The translations under genes were made by a program, and so were the position numbers. 64,000 nt of DNA from Trabulsiella odontotermitis. Its GTDB lineage: Bacteria; Pseudomonadota; Gammaproteobacteria; Enterobacterales; Enterobacteriaceae. This document shows, piece by piece, positions 18,060-32,804 of this stretch. Numbering within the stretch: the stretch's first letter is position 1; every line of letters begins with the position of its first letter. The stretch spans positions 62,001 through 126,000 of the forward strand of contig NZ_LIFX01000001.1 of assembly GCF_001297775.1 (NCBI RefSeq), in the 5' to 3' direction. A model generated the notes under the pieces. The model had not been told where the DNA came from. It was given only the letters and a program-made list of their open reading frames with translations, and made no database searches.

Positions 18060-18818
18060 TCAGCACAATTCCAGCTGGATGTTGTTATCCACAATCACCT
18101 GCATAATGCCGTTGGGCGGCATCGCATCAGTATACACCGCATCGACCATGCTGATGCTGCCCATGTTCACCATCGCGTTACGACCGAATTTGGAGTGATC
18201 CACCACCAGCATTACGTGGCGCGAGTTTTCAATGATCGCCCGCTTGGTGCGCACTTCGTGATAGTCAAACTCCAGCAGCGAGCCATCGGTGTCGATGCCG
18301 CTGATGCCAAGAATGCCGAAATCCAGGCGGAACTGAGAGATGAAGTCGAGGGTGGCTTCGCCAATGATGCCACCGTCGCGGCTGCGCAGCTCGCCACCGG
18401 CAAGAATGACGCGGAAATCGTCTTTCGCCATCAGCGTGTTGGCCACGTTCAGGTTGTTGGTCACTACGCGCAAATCGCTGTGCTCAAGCAGCGCATGCGC
18501 CACCGCTTCCGGCGTGGTGCCGATGTCGATGAACAAGGTTGCGCCATTGGGGATTTGACTGGCGACTTTGCGGGCGATACGTTCTTTTTCGCCGGTCTGG
18601 GTGGCCTTACGGTCATGCCATGACGTGTTAACGGAACTGGACGGCAGCGCCGCACCGCCGTGGTGGCGCAGAATCATCTTCTGCTCGGCCAGATCGTTCA
18701 GATCGCGGCGGATGGTCTGCGGGCTGACAGCAAACTGTTCGACAAGCTCTTCGGTACTGACATAACCCTGTTTTTTGACCAGCTCGATTATCGCGTCATG
18801 ACGTTGTGTCTGCTTCAT
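18060..18818 (-). CDS. glpR: Glycerol-3-phosphate regulon repressor GlpR
   Basis: DeoR-family repressor of 252 residues: N-terminal HTH (about 4-57, QGYVSTEELVEQFAVSPQTIRRDLNDL) and a sugar-phosphate-binding domain (FIDIGTTPEAVAHALLEH, VTNNLNVA, DGGIIGE). It represses glp operons and is released by sn-glycerol 3-phosphate. Last gene of glpEGR, 18 bases after the glpG stop. A probable operator is present upstream of glpD. The protein lacks obvious frame damage, unlike the glpR of many K-12 stocks. Confidence 0.96.
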   Translation of the reverse strand: MKQTQRHDAIIELVKKQGYVSTEELVEQFAVSPQTIRRDLNDLAEQKMILRHHGGAALPSSSVNTSWHDRKATQTGEKERIARKVASQIPNGATLFIDIGTTPEAVAHALLEHSDLRVVTNNLNVANTLMAKDDFRVILAGGELRSRDGGIIGEATLDFISQFRLDFGILGISGIDTDGSLLEFDYHEVRTKRAIIENSRHVMLVVDHSKFGRNAMVNMGSISMVDAVYTDAMPPNGIMQVIVDNNIQLELC

Positions 18819-18836
18819 GGAAATTCCCTGGAAATT

Positions 18837-19667
18837 TTATGTTCGTTTTCGCACATTCACCGTATCGGCAAACGCCATGGCCAGTCCCACCGCCAGACCC
18901 GCAACGTGAGCGCCATTCGCCATCGCCATGCCGAAAAGATCAAACCACCCGGCAACCAGCCAGATTAATGAGAAGATGATCAGGCCGCGCTGCAGATAAA
19001 TTCCGCTTTGTGGATCGCGTTCGCCACGCAGCCAGACGTAGCCCATCAGGGCGTAAACCACACCGGATAACCCACCAAACCACGGACCACTGAATTTCTG
19101 CTGGATAAACCCACTCAGTAGCGCGCTCACTATCGTAATCACGATCAGTTTGCCGCTGCCAAGACGCTTCTCAACCGCTCCGCCAAGATACCACCACCAT
19201 AACAGGTTGAAGAGGATATGCAGAACGGAGAAGTGCATGAAAGCGTGAGTAAAGTAACGCCAGAGTTCAAATTTAAGAGAGGGATCAAATGGCCAGGCAA
19301 GCCACACCATCACCGTTCTGTCACCCAGCGCATTCATGATAAGAAAAATCGCGATGCACAGGATCATGATGACCAACGTGACGGGGCCAGCGTTTCCGCG
19401 CAGCGTCGCGAGAAACGGGAAACGACGATACTGCAGCCCGCTATTGGTATGCCCGGCCTGCCAGCTGGCGGCGAGATAACGAGGGTCGGCAGGGTTTTCC
19501 AGGAACAGCGCCAGTTCGCGCTGAACGCGATCGGCCTGGCTTTGATCCGCCAGCCAGACATCCGTTTGCGTATGTTGCTGAATTGTCAGAATGATCCCCT
19601 GCGTCGCCATGTAGTCAACGAACGCCTGGGCAACACGCGGATTGGTAAACGAAGTAATCATCAACAT
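18837..19667 (-). CDS. glpG: Rhomboid intramembrane serine protease GlpG
   Basis: 276 residues, as in K-12. It has an N-terminal cytoplasmic domain and six membrane helices carrying the catalytic serine in [11 protein letters not shown] (Ser201 by length equivalence) and the histidine in [11 protein letters not shown] (His254). The WR motif of loop 1 ([12 protein letters not shown]) is present. It cleaves substrates within the membrane; its link to glycerol metabolism is only operon membership. The start at 19667 matches the K-12 N-terminus MLMITSF; a GTG 21 bases upstream is in frame but not supported. Confidence 0.96.
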   Translation of the reverse strand: MLMITSFTNPRVAQAFVDYMATQGIILTIQQHTQTDVWLADQSQADRVQRELALFLENPADPRYLAASWQAGHTNSGLQYRRFPFLATLRGNAGPVTLVIMILCIAIFLIMNALGDRTVMVWLAWPFDPSLKFELWRYFTHAFMHFSVLHILFNLLWWWYLGGAVEKRLGSGKLIVITIVSALLSGFIQQKFSGPWFGGLSGVVYALMGYVWLRGERDPQSGIYLQRGLIIFSLIWLVAGWFDLFGMAMANGAHVAGLAVGLAMAFADTVNVRKRT

Positions 19668-19711
19668 ACGGAGGACCGCTTTTTCCACACAAAGGGAGAC
19701 AGTATACCGTC

Positions 19712-20038
19712 TCAGGCGTCGTGCGCTACCTCAGACGGGAAATGTCGGTGCCAGGCGTCAAATCCACCGTCCACGCTGTAGACCTGGTCGTAGCCCTGTT
19801 GCAGCAAATATTCTGCCGCGCCTTTGCTGCTGTTGCCGTGATAGCACATCACCAGCACCGGCGTTTCAAAACCGTTCTCGCGCATAAACGCGCCCAGCGT
19901 GTCGTTAGTCAGGTGGAACGCGCCGGGGGTATGGCCTAATGCGTAGCTTTGCGGATCACGGATATCCACCAGCACCGCCGCGCCCTGATGCAGTTTCTGA
20001 TGGGCTTCTTCTACGTTAATACATTCAAAGTGATCCAT
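19712..20038 (-). CDS. glpE: Thiosulfate sulfurtransferase GlpE
   Basis: Single-domain rhodanese of 108 residues, the K-12 length. The active-site loop is CYHGNS with the nucleophile Cys65; [17 protein letters not shown] is the typical rhodanese N-terminal part. It transfers sulfane sulfur from thiosulfate to cyanide or thiol acceptors such as thioredoxin. First gene of glpEGR, divergent from glpD over 191 bp. Confidence 0.96.
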   Translation of the reverse strand: MDHFECINVEEAHQKLHQGAAVLVDIRDPQSYALGHTPGAFHLTNDTLGAFMRENGFETPVLVMCYHGNSSKGAAEYLLQQGYDQVYSVDGGFDAWHRHFPSEVAHDA

Positions 20039-20149
20039 GGTGTTCTCTTTATTGATGGCAGGTCTATAGATTTTACCGTCAGCTATACCGTAAGACGGCA
20101 GAGAAATACTAATTTGTTATACGCATCACTCCAAAATGTTTTTTCGATG

Positions 20150-20195
20150 TTACCAAAAGCGCGTTTGTTTGCTATGATGAGCGATATCGAACATT
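20150..20195 (+). promoter_or_regulatory. glpD promoter and GlpR operator
   Basis: A -35 TTACCA (20150-20155) and -10 TATGAT (20173-20178) are separated by 17 bases. The GlpR-like palindrome ATGAGCGATATCGAACAT (20177-20194) overlaps the -10 and probable start of transcription, so bound repressor would block initiation. A weaker operator-like sequence, ATGTTTTTTCGATGTTACC, lies at 20136-20154. Confidence 0.75.
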
Positions 20196-20229
20196 TATGA
20201 GCTTTAACGAAAGTACGTGAGGGTGCAGC

Positions 20230-21738
20230 ATGGAAACCAAAGATCTGATTGTGATAGGTGGAGGCATTAACGGTGCCGGTATCGCGGCAGACGCCGCAGG
20301 GCGTGGTTTATCCGTGTTGATGCTGGAAGCCCAGGACTTAGCCGCCGCGACATCAAGCGCCAGCTCAAAACTGATCCACGGCGGGCTGCGCTACCTTGAA
20401 CACTACGAATTCCGTCTGGTCAGCGAAGCGCTGGCCGAGCGTGAAGTGCTGCTAAAAATGGCGCCGCACATCGCCTTCCCGATGCGTTTTCGCCTGCCTC
20501 ACCGCCCGCATCTGCGTCCGGCATGGATGATCCGTACCGGCCTCTTTTTATATGATCACCTCGGTAAACGTACCAGCCTGCCCGGCTCTACCGGTTTGCG
20601 TTTTGGCGCGGAATCGGTGCTGAAACCGGAAATCGTGCGCGGTTTCGAATATTCTGACTGCTGGGTCGACGACGCCCGTCTGGTGCTGGCGAATGCCCAG
20701 ATGGTGACGAGCAAAGGGGGTGACGTGATGACCCGCACCCGCGCGACCTCTGCAAAACGTGAAAACGGAATGTGGATTGTCGAGGCTGAAGACATCGATA
20801 CCGGCGAAAAATACAGCTGGCAGGCGCGCGGTCTGGTTAACGCCACCGGCCCGTGGGTGAAACAGTTCTTTGACGACGGTATGCATCTGCCGTCGCCGTA
20901 CGGCATTCGTCTGATCAAAGGCAGTCATATTGTGGTGCCGCGCGTGCATACGCAAAAACAGGCCTACATTCTGCAGAACGAAGATAAACGCATTGTCTTT
21001 GTGATCCCGTGGATGGATGAGTTTTCTATCATTGGTACCACCGATGTTGAATATCACGGCGATCCGAAGCAGGTTGAAATCGACGAAGGCGAAATCAACT
21101 ATCTGCTGAAAGTCTATAACGCGCACTTTAAGAAACCGCTCACCCGCAACGACATCGTCTGGACTTACTCCGGCGTGCGTCCGCTGTGTGATGATGAGTC
21201 CGATTCACCGCAGGCGGTGACCCGCGATTACACGCTGGATATCCATGACGAACAGGGTCAGGCGCCGTTGTTGTCAGTGTTTGGCGGTAAGCTGACCACC
21301 TACCGTAAACTTGCGGAACACGCGCTGGAAAAACTGACGCCGTACTATCAGGGCATTGGCCCGGCCTGGACCAAAACAGCGGTACTGCCTGGCGGAGAGA
21401 TTGGCAGCGATCGTGATGAATACGCCGCCCGCTTGCGCCGCCGTTATCCGTTTATCAGCGAGTCGATGGCGCGTCATTACGTCCGCACCTACGGCAGCAA
21501 CAGCCAGTGGGTTTTAGGCGAAGCGAAATCGCTTGAGGATCTCGGTGAGCACTTTGGTCACGACCTGTATGAAGCGGAGTTGCGCTATCTGGTCAAACAC
21601 GAATGGGTGCGCCGGATGGACGATGCGCTGTGGCGTCGAACTAAACTCGGTATGTGGCTGAATGCGGAAGAACAGTCCCGCGTCGCCCAATGGCTGACGC
21701 AACATGCGGGAAAGCGTGAGATGCCGCTGGCATCGTAG
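20230..21738 (+). CDS. glpD: Aerobic glycerol-3-phosphate dehydrogenase
   Basis: Membrane-associated FAD enzyme that oxidises sn-glycerol 3-phosphate to dihydroxyacetone phosphate and passes electrons to ubiquinone. 502 residues (K-12 501). The FAD-binding VIGGGINGAGIA is at residues 8-19, followed by SSASSKLIHGGLRYLE, and the conserved TWTYSGVRPL-like segment (DIVWTYSGVRPL) and FGGKLTTYR are present. Monocistronic, with a GlpR-controlled promoter directly upstream, and convergent with glgP through a shared terminator. Confidence 0.97.
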   Translation: METKDLIVIGGGINGAGIAADAAGRGLSVLMLEAQDLAAATSSASSKLIHGGLRYLEHYEFRLVSEALAEREVLLKMAPHIAFPMRFRLPHRPHLRPAWMIRTGLFLYDHLGKRTSLPGSTGLRFGAESVLKPEIVRGFEYSDCWVDDARLVLANAQMVTSKGGDVMTRTRATSAKRENGMWIVEAEDIDTGEKYSWQARGLVNATGPWVKQFFDDGMHLPSPYGIRLIKGSHIVVPRVHTQKQAYILQNEDKRIVFVIPWMDEFSIIGTTDVEYHGDPKQVEIDEGEINYLLKVYNAHFKKPLTRNDIVWTYSGVRPLCDDESDSPQAVTRDYTLDIHDEQGQAPLLSVFGGKLTTYRKLAEHALEKLTPYYQGIGPAWTKTAVLPGGEIGSDRDEYAARLRRRYPFISESMARHYVRTYGSNSQWVLGEAKSLEDLGEHFGHDLYEAELRYLVKHEWVRRMDDALWRRTKLGMWLNAEEQSRVAQWLTQHAGKREMPLAS

Positions 21739-21748
21739 TCATCAGAAA

Positions 21749-21772
21749 AATGCCCGGCGGTTGCCGGGCATT
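21749..21772. terminator. Bidirectional terminator between glpD and glgP
   Basis: Perfect 10-bp stem AATGCCCGGC/GCCGGGCATT with loop GGTT, in the 39-bp convergent gap. Confidence 0.8.
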
Positions 21773-21777
21773 CGGTA

Positions 21778-25675
<3,898 letters not shown>

Positions 25676-25676
<1 letters not shown>

Positions 25677-26971
25677 TATCGCTCCTGTTTGTAGCCCAGG
25701 TTGCGCAACATATCGCGCGTAACCAGCACAATTCCTTCCTCTGAACGGTAGAAGCGACTTGCATCTTCTTCCGCATTCTCACCAATCACCATCCCTTCAG
25801 GGATAACGCAGGCCCGGTCGATAACACAGCGGCGCAGACGACACGAACGGCCGACCCACACATCGGGTAATAAGACTGCCGAATCAATGTTACAGAAGGA
25901 GTTCACCCGCACGCGCGGGAACAGTACCGACTGCACCACCACGGAGCCGGAGATGATGCAACCGCCTGAAACTAATGAGTTCAGCGTCATGCCGTGACTG
26001 CCGGAGCGGTCCTGAACAAATTTTGCCGGTGGCAGGGATTCCATATGGGTACGAATCGGCCAGTTCTGGTCGTACATATCCAGTTCCGGCATCACCGACG
26101 CCAGATCAAGGTTCGCTTTCCAGTAGGCTTCCAGCGTCCCCACGTCGCGCCAGTAAGGCTCGGATGTCTCATCTGACTGCACGCAGGAGAGCGGGAACGG
26201 ATGCGCGTACGCGTCGCCTGCTTTGGTAATTTTTGGAATGATGTCTTTGCCGAAATCGTGACTGGAATTCTCGTCGTGATCGTCCTCTTCCAGCAGTTCG
26301 TACAGGTAGTCGGCATCAAAGACGTAGATCCCCATACTGGCGAGCGATTTGGTGCTGTCGCCTGGCATGGTCGGCGGATTGGCCGGTTTTTCGACAAAAT
26401 CGATAATTTTTTCATCTGCATCGACCGCCATCACGCCAAACGCGGTCGCTTCCGCCACCGGCACCGGCATACAGGCCACTGAACAGCGCGCGCCTTTTTC
26501 GACGTGGTCGATCAACATGCGGGAATAGTCCTGCTTGTAGATATGGTCGCCCGCGAGGATCACGACGTATTCCGCTTTATAGCGACGAATAATATCGAGG
26601 TTCTGCGTGACGGCATCGGCGGTGCCGCGATACCAGTTTTCACCGTGAACACGCTGTTGCGCGGGCAGCAGGTCGACAAACTCGTTCATTTCTTCGCTGA
26701 AAAATGACCAGCCGCGCTGAATATGCTGCACCAGTGAGTGGGATTGATACTGGGTGATGACACCGATACGGCGAATACCCGAGTTCAGGCAGTTCGATAA
26801 CGCGAAATCGATAATACGGAATTTGCCGCCGAAATGGACCGCTGGTTTTGCACGCTTTATGGTTAAATCTTTCAGTCGGGTGCCACGGCCGCCTGCGAGG
26901 ATCAACGCAACGGATTTAAGGGGCAGTTGACGCGCCAGCATCAACGGATCGTTTTTATCTAGCCTAACCAT
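25676..26971 (-). CDS. glgC: Glucose-1-phosphate adenylyltransferase
   Basis: ADP-glucose pyrophosphorylase, 431 residues as in K-12, making ADP-glucose, the committed step of glycogen synthesis. Visible are [15 protein letters not shown] with the catalytic loop, [17 protein letters not shown], the active-site aspartate region [11 protein letters not shown], and a C-terminal left-handed beta-helix. The family is activated by fructose 1,6-bisphosphate and inhibited by AMP. It lies 81 bases after glgX, the widest gap in the operon, where an internal promoter could sit, and overlaps glgA by one base. Confidence 0.97.
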
Positions 26972-27052
26972 GATTCACTCCTTTTATTCATGCTCGTTAG
27001 AGCTTCGACATGTCATCCCTGGATTACCTGTTCGCAGGCAACCTCAATGATG

Positions 27053-29035
27053 TCATGCTGTTGACCTCTCAAATACGCACACTCCGTGCGCGGGCCCATG
27101 CCAGATGGCCATGGTGACCGGATTATCCTCTCCGGCAAAGGGAGGAACGGCATGCCATTCTCCCGAGGGTAAAACAATTTCTGCAACGTCCTGCGTGCCG
27201 TTAAACGCGATGAGCCAGCGATCGGAAAGCAGAATTTGCATCCGCTTAACACCGTGTTGCCATGCTTCAGCGCTCAACGGTTGCGCATCCTGACCGAGCC
27301 ACCGCACGTTGCCATCACCCTCCTGCCACCATGCGTCCCGGATCAATGCCGGTATGCGCTGGCGCAGATGAATCAACGCGGCGGTGAACGCCGTCAGACC
27401 ACTGTTTGCCTTTTCCCAGTCGAGCCAGGTTAAGGCGTTGTCCTGACAGTAAGCATTATTGTTCCCGTGCTGGCTGTGACCGTGTTCATCACCGGCCAGC
27501 AGCATCGGCGTCCCCTGGGAAAGCAGCAACGTCGTCATCAGAGCGTGGACGCTGGTGCGCCTGCGCTCTGTCACGTCAAAACTGCCGCCTAATCCCTCTA
27601 TACCATGGTTATTGCTGTGGTTATTGTTAGTCCCGTCGCGATTTTCTTCGCCATTCGCTTCATTATGTTTTTCATTGAAACAAACGCAGTCTCGCAGGGT
27701 AAAACCGTCATGCGCGGTGACCAGATTGACTGATGCCGACGGCAGACGGCCATTGCGTTTGAACACATCGCTGGACGCGGCAAAGCGGGTGGCAAATTCG
27801 CCCAGCGACAGGTTCTGCTGCAGCCAGAAGCGGCGGGCAGCATCGCGGAAATGATCATTCCATTCCGCAAAGGGTGCGGGGAAATTCCCCACCTGATAAC
27901 CGCCCGGGCCAATGTCCCAGGGTTCGGCAATCAGTTTGACTTTCGATAACACCAGATCGGCGTGGATCGCCGTAAACAACGGCGCGTCCTGGCGAAATTC
28001 CGGGGTGCGCCCCATCACTGACGCCAGGTCAAAACGGAAACCGTCAACATGGCACTCGTCCACCCAAAAACGCAGACACTGACGCGCTAACTCCACAACG
28101 CCAGGCTGACTGAGATTGAGCGTGTTTCCGCAACCGGTCCAGTTGTGATAATCACCGTCTTCTCTAATCCAATAATAGCTACTGTTATCAATTCCGCGCA
28201 GTGAGACGGTCGGGCCTTCGAGATCGATTTCCGCGCTGTGGTTGAGGACCACATCAAGGATCACCTCTATTCCCGCGGCATGCAGCGCTTTTACCGCATC
28301 GCGAAATTCCTTCAGCGCCGTCTCCGGCGAGGTGGCGTAACGCGGGTTAAGGGCAAATAATGCTAATGGATTGTAGCCCCAGTAGTTGCTGAGCCCCATC
28401 CGCTGAAGCCGCGGTTCATCGGCAAAATGCGCGACCGGCAACAGCTCCAGCGCGGTGATCCCTAACTGTTTGAGATAGTTGATCATCACCGGATGACCCA
28501 GCGCGCTATAGGTGCCGCGCTGCGCCTCGGGGATCGCCGGGTGCAGCCAGGTCAGGCCCTTGACATGCGCCTCATAGATAACGCTGTTGCCCCACGGTAT
28601 GGCGGGCGGCGCGTCGTCTTCCCAGTCATAGCCTAAATCCACCACCACAGAAACGGGCGCCACCCCGGCGCTGTCGCGGGGATCAGGCGTGTCCCAGCCG
28701 CCGTGCAACACAGGGTTGTCCTGCAGATAGCCATCGACGCGGTGCGCGCAGGGATCAAGCAGCAGTTTCGCCGGATTAAAGCGATGCCCTTTTGCCGGAT
28801 CCCACGGACCATAAACCCGGTAGCCGTAGCGCAATCCTGGATGTACATCCGGCAGATAACCGTGCCAGATATCACCGCTGCGTGATGTCAGGGGGAGACG
28901 TCGCTCGGCGCCCTTGTCATCAAACAGGCAAAGTTCTACCCGCTCCGCGTGAACGGAAAAGAGCGCAAAATTCACCCCTTTCCCGTCATAGCTTGCGCCC
29001 AGCGGTGACGGAGCACCGGCTGTCAGTCTGGTCAT
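27053..29035 (-). CDS. glgX: Glycogen debranching enzyme GlgX
   Basis: GH13 isoamylase-type enzyme of 660 residues (K-12 657) that hydrolyses alpha-1,6 branches left after phosphorolysis. An N-terminal CBM48 module ([29 protein letters not shown]) precedes the catalytic barrel with [23 protein letters not shown] with the nucleophile, AEPWDIG with the acid/base and VTAHDGFTL. It overlaps glgB by four bases (ATGA). Confidence 0.97.
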   Translation of the reverse strand: MTRLTAGAPSPLGASYDGKGVNFALFSVHAERVELCLFDDKGAERRLPLTSRSGDIWHGYLPDVHPGLRYGYRVYGPWDPAKGHRFNPAKLLLDPCAHRVDGYLQDNPVLHGGWDTPDPRDSAGVAPVSVVVDLGYDWEDDAPPAIPWGNSVIYEAHVKGLTWLHPAIPEAQRGTYSALGHPVMINYLKQLGITALELLPVAHFADEPRLQRMGLSNYWGYNPLALFALNPRYATSPETALKEFRDAVKALHAAGIEVILDVVLNHSAEIDLEGPTVSLRGIDNSSYYWIREDGDYHNWTGCGNTLNLSQPGVVELARQCLRFWVDECHVDGFRFDLASVMGRTPEFRQDAPLFTAIHADLVLSKVKLIAEPWDIGPGGYQVGNFPAPFAEWNDHFRDAARRFWLQQNLSLGEFATRFAASSDVFKRNGRLPSASVNLVTAHDGFTLRDCVCFNEKHNEANGEENRDGTNNNHSNNHGIEGLGGSFDVTERRRTSVHALMTTLLLSQGTPMLLAGDEHGHSQHGNNNAYCQDNALTWLDWEKANSGLTAFTAALIHLRQRIPALIRDAWWQEGDGNVRWLGQDAQPLSAEAWQHGVKRMQILLSDRWLIAFNGTQDVAEIVLPSGEWHAVPPFAGEDNPVTMAIWHGPAHGVCVFERSTA

Positions 29036-31218
29036 TCGCCCTCCCGCACCAGCCAGATCGTGGCAAGCGGCGGCAGCGTAATGCTAAGGGAGTTCGGCCG
29101 ACCGTGGCTTTCAATCGCCTCACTTTCCACTACGCCGCCGTTACCGGCATTACTGCCGTGGTAGTGCATGGAGTCGGTATTCAGTTCTTCGCGCCAGCGG
29201 CCCGGCTGGTTAATGCCGAAGCGGTAGTTGTGGCGCGGAACCGGGGTAAAGTTACTGGCAACAATGATTTCGTTACCCTGCTTGTCGCGGCGAACAAAGA
29301 TCAGCACTGAGCGTTCATGGTCGTCTACCACCAGCCATTCGAAGCCGTAGGAATCAAAATCAAGCTCGTGCAGCGCTTTGTGATGACGATAGGTGTGGTT
29401 CAGATCGCGCACCAGGCGCTGTACGCCGTGATGCCAGTTATCGCCGCCTTCGAGCAGATGCCAGTCGAGGCTGCTGTCATGATTCCACTCGCGGCCCTGG
29501 GCAAATTCGTTGCCCATGAACAATAATTTTTTGCCCGGGAAGGCATACAGCCAGCCGTAGTAGGCGCGCAGGTTGGCGAATTTCTGCCACGCGTCGCCCG
29601 GCATACGGTCGAGGATCGATCGCTTACCGTGCACCACTTCGTCGTGCGAGAGCGGCAGTACGAAGTTTTCGGTGTTGTTGTAGAGCATGCCGAAGGTCAG
29701 CTTGTCGTGGTGATACTGGCGATGCACCGGGTCAAGTTTCATGTAATCGAGCGTGTCGTGCATCCAGCCCAGATTCCATTTGTACCAGAAGCCGAGACCG
29801 CCCATCGACGCCGGGCGCGAAACGCCAGCGAAATCTGTCGACTCTTCCGCCATACTCACCGCGCCCGGCACCTGTTCGCCGAGAATACGGTTGGTGCTGC
29901 GCAGAAACTCAATTGCTTCGAGGTTTTCACGACCGCCGTGTTCGTTGGGGATCCACTCGCCCGCTTTACGGCTGTAGTCGCGGTAAATCATTGACGCCAC
30001 CGCATCCACGCGCAGCGCGTCAATGCCGAAACGCTCGATCCAGTACAGCGCGTTACCCACCAGGTAGTTCGCCACCTCACGGCGACCATAGTTGTAAATC
30101 AGCGTATTCCAGTCCTGATGATAGCCTTCGCGCGGATCACTGTGCTCATACAGCTCGGTACCATCAAACTTCGCCAGCCCGAAATCATCGGACGGGAAAT
30201 GGCCTGGCACCCAGTCCAGGATCACATTCAGCCCGGCGGCATGCGCGGCGTTAATGAAATAGCGGAAATCATCGCGGGTGCCGAAACGGCGGGTTGGCGC
30301 GTACAGCCCGGTCGGCTGATAGCCCCAGCTACCGTCAAACGGGTGTTCATTCACCGGCAGCAGTTCGATGTGGGTAAAGCCCATCCATTTCGCATAGGGA
30401 ACCAGCTGATCGGCCAGTTCGCGGTAGCTCAGCCAGAAGTTGTTATCGGTGTGGCGACGCCACGAGCCGAGGTGCACTTCATAAATGGCGATCGGCGCAT
30501 CGAAGTCGTTGGCGCGCCTGCGCTCTTCGCTCTGCACCACTTTCTCCGGCAAACCGCAAATCAACGACGCGGTTTCCGGGCGCATCTGGGCTTCAAAGGC
30601 GTAAGGGTCCGCTTTAATACGCAGTTTGCCGTGAGCGTCGATCATCTCAAACTTGTAGAGCTGACCGTTGTGCGCGCCTGGCACAAACAGTTCCCAGATA
30701 CCGGATTCGCGACGCAGACGCATCGGATGACGGCGGCCATCCCAGTAATTGAACTGCCCGACGACGGAAACGCGGTGCGCATTAGGCGCCCAGACGGAGA
30801 AGCGGGTACCGGTGACGCCGTCCATCGTATCAGCATGCGCGCCGAGGGTTTCATAAGGGCGCAGGTGCGTGCCTTCCGACAGCAGCCAGGCGTCCATCTC
30901 CTGCAACAAGGGGCCGAAACGATAAGGATCGTCAATCAGATTCTGTTGACCGTGCCAGGTGACGGCGAGTTGATAACGAAAAGGGTTTTTCCTGCGGGGT
31001 AAGAGACCCCAAAAAAAGCCGCGGGAATCGAGGCATTCGAGTTTACCAACTTTGCGCCCGGTTTTGGGTTCAATGACCCAGACATCCGTCGCGTCAGGTA
31101 AAAGTGCGCGGACTTCCAGTCCGTCGTCAGTACGATGCATGCCAAGAATCGAAAAAGGGTCGGCAAAATGACCGGCAAACAACGCATTGATCACGTCTCT
31201 ATCGATACGATCAGACAT
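29032..31218 (-). CDS. glgB: 1,4-alpha-glucan branching enzyme
   Basis: GH13 branching enzyme of 728 residues (K-12 length). It has an N-terminal family-specific domain, a CBM48 around 125-215 ([25 protein letters not shown]), a catalytic barrel with [20 protein letters not shown] (nucleophile aspartate), MAEESTDF (acid/base glutamate) and [12 protein letters not shown], and a C-terminal beta domain. It creates the alpha-1,6 branches of glycogen. First gene of glgBXCAP; the operon starts here and asd lies downstream of a different promoter on the same strand. 31219-31436 holds the operon leader with no site I can name confidently. Confidence 0.97.
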   Translation of the reverse strand: MSDRIDRDVINALFAGHFADPFSILGMHRTDDGLEVRALLPDATDVWVIEPKTGRKVGKLECLDSRGFFWGLLPRRKNPFRYQLAVTWHGQQNLIDDPYRFGPLLQEMDAWLLSEGTHLRPYETLGAHADTMDGVTGTRFSVWAPNAHRVSVVGQFNYWDGRRHPMRLRRESGIWELFVPGAHNGQLYKFEMIDAHGKLRIKADPYAFEAQMRPETASLICGLPEKVVQSEERRRANDFDAPIAIYEVHLGSWRRHTDNNFWLSYRELADQLVPYAKWMGFTHIELLPVNEHPFDGSWGYQPTGLYAPTRRFGTRDDFRYFINAAHAAGLNVILDWVPGHFPSDDFGLAKFDGTELYEHSDPREGYHQDWNTLIYNYGRREVANYLVGNALYWIERFGIDALRVDAVASMIYRDYSRKAGEWIPNEHGGRENLEAIEFLRSTNRILGEQVPGAVSMAEESTDFAGVSRPASMGGLGFWYKWNLGWMHDTLDYMKLDPVHRQYHHDKLTFGMLYNNTENFVLPLSHDEVVHGKRSILDRMPGDAWQKFANLRAYYGWLYAFPGKKLLFMGNEFAQGREWNHDSSLDWHLLEGGDNWHHGVQRLVRDLNHTYRHHKALHELDFDSYGFEWLVVDDHERSVLIFVRRDKQGNEIIVASNFTPVPRHNYRFGINQPGRWREELNTDSMHYHGSNAGNGGVVESEAIESHGRPNSLSITLPPLATIWLVREGE

Positions 31219-31430
31219 GGTTTTCTATCCTGTTTTTTGAGTGTCACCCTCTTCCACAACTGCGGTGACATTTTTGACCTGAACGGTGCAGCATGTTGAC
31301 TGTGCATCTTCCCTGCTCCGTCCTACCCTCAGCTAAGGTTGAAATACATTACCTTGCTTAAAGCATAGCCAACGCTTTATTTGGCTCCCGAGAAAAAATT
31401 AAACATCTGCGCGTCCTCCTTGTATTACGC

Positions 31431-31456
31431 AAAAAAAGGGGTGTCAGCGCACCCCT
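31431..31456 (-). terminator. Terminator of asd
   Basis: On the minus strand a 7-bp stem AGGGGTG/CACCCCT is followed by seven Ts, 16 bases after the asd stop. It separates asd from glgB. Confidence 0.85.
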
Positions 31457-31472
31457 AAGTCATTAGAAATTA

Positions 31473-32579
31473 TTACGCCAGTTGCCTCAGCATACGGCGC
31501 AGCGGTTCGGCGGCACCCCACAGCAGTTGATCACCAACGGTGAAGGCGGAAAGGTACTCCGGCCCCATGTTCAGCTTACGCAGACGGCCCACCGGCGTGG
31601 TTAAGGTACCGGTCACCGCCGCAGGGGTCAGCTCGCGCATGCTGATTTCACGATCATTCGGCACCACTTTCGCCCACGGATTATGTGCCGCCAGCATCTC
31701 TTCGATAGTTTGTACCGACACATCTTTTTTCAGTTTCAGTGTGAATGCCTGGCTGTGGCAGCGCAGCGCGCCAATGCGCACGCACAGGCCGTCCACCGGA
31801 ATGGTGTGCTGCGTACCGAGAATTTTGTTGGTCTCAGCCTGGCCTTTCCACTCTTCACGGCTCTGACCGTTGTCGAGCTGTTTGTCGATCCACGGGATCA
31901 GGCTGCCCGCCAGCGGTACGCCGAAGTTGTCGACCGGCAGTTCGCCGCTGCGGGTCAGGCCGGTGACTTTGCGTTCGATGTCGAGGATGGCGGACGCCGG
32001 GTCTGCCAGCTCATCGGCAACGTAATTGTGCAACTGGCCCATCTGAGTCAGCAGCTCGCGCATATGGCGCGCACCACCGCCGGACGCGGCCTGATAGGTC
32101 GCCACAGACACCCACTCGATCAGATCCTGCGCGAACAGACCGCCGAGCGACATCAGCATCAGGCTGACGGTACAGTTGCCGCCGACAAAAGTATTAACGC
32201 CTTTGTTCAGCGCGTCGGTAATCACGCCCTGGTTAACCGGGTCAAGAATGATGATGGCATCGTCTTTCATGCGCAGCGACGAGGCGGCGTCAATCCAGTA
32301 CCCCTGCCAGCCGCTGGCACGCAGCTTAGGGAAAATGTCGTTGGTATAATCGCCGCCCTGGCACGTCACGATAATATCGAGTGCCTTCAAAGCGTCCAGG
32401 TTGTAGGCATCCTGAAGCTTGCTCCCGACCTCTTTACCAAAACCGGGCGCGTCCTGCCCATGCTGCGAGGTGGAGAAAAAAACCGGGCGGATGGCGTCGA
32501 AGTCGTGCTCTTCAACCATGCGTTGCATGAGAACAGAGCCGACCATCCCGCGCCAGCCGATAAAGCCAACATTTTTCAT
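31473..32579 (-). CDS. asd: Aspartate-semialdehyde dehydrogenase
   Basis: NADPH-dependent enzyme forming aspartate semialdehyde from aspartyl phosphate, the branch point for lysine/diaminopimelate, threonine and methionine. 368 residues (K-12 367). The NADP-binding [16 protein letters not shown] is at the N-terminus, the nucleophile is Cys136 in GGNCTVSLM, and the acid/base histidine is in CHSQAFTL-type context ([10 protein letters not shown]). The start at 32579 matches K-12 [11 protein letters not shown] and has AGGA upstream; a longer in-frame extension exists but aligns with nothing. Monocistronic. Confidence 0.97.
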   Translation of the reverse strand: MKNVGFIGWRGMVGSVLMQRMVEEHDFDAIRPVFFSTSQHGQDAPGFGKEVGSKLQDAYNLDALKALDIIVTCQGGDYTNDIFPKLRASGWQGYWIDAASSLRMKDDAIIILDPVNQGVITDALNKGVNTFVGGNCTVSLMLMSLGGLFAQDLIEWVSVATYQAASGGGARHMRELLTQMGQLHNYVADELADPASAILDIERKVTGLTRSGELPVDNFGVPLAGSLIPWIDKQLDNGQSREEWKGQAETNKILGTQHTIPVDGLCVRIGALRCHSQAFTLKLKKDVSVQTIEEMLAAHNPWAKVVPNDREISMRELTPAAVTGTLTTPVGRLRKLNMGPEYLSAFTVGDQLLWGAAEPLRRMLRQLA

Positions 32580-32767
32580 AGCGTTTTTCCTGCAGAGGTG
32601 TGTGCTGTTGTGTATATGCGTTTTATCAGTGAACTGCGACACCTATCACATTACAAAATGCTACCAAAGTCGCAAGTGAAAATAATCAATGATTCCCGCA
32701 GTATCAGAAATTTTGCCGATGATAAGGCACGTTTTTTGATGAAGATGCGGTAAAAGCGGAAGGTAAT

Positions 32768-32797
32768 GGCCCGGCAACGCGATCGCCACCGGGCTGA
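32768..32797. repeat. REP-like hairpin after gntU
   Basis: Inverted arms GCCCGG/CCGGGC enclose AACGCGATCGCC-type sequence in the 225-bp gap between gntU and asd. It may end or stabilise the gntKU message. The rest of the gap is the AT-rich asd upstream region with no riboswitch-like structure that I can see. Confidence 0.5.
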
Positions 32798-32804
32798 AGA
32801 GCGG

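Noticed and set aside
31683-32753. Plus-strand open frame opposite asd
   Set aside because: Shadow of asd; runs into its promoter and matches nothing recognised.
32580-32767. Lysine riboswitch or leader peptide upstream of asd
   Set aside because: No conserved lysine-riboswitch core or run of regulatory codons was visible.
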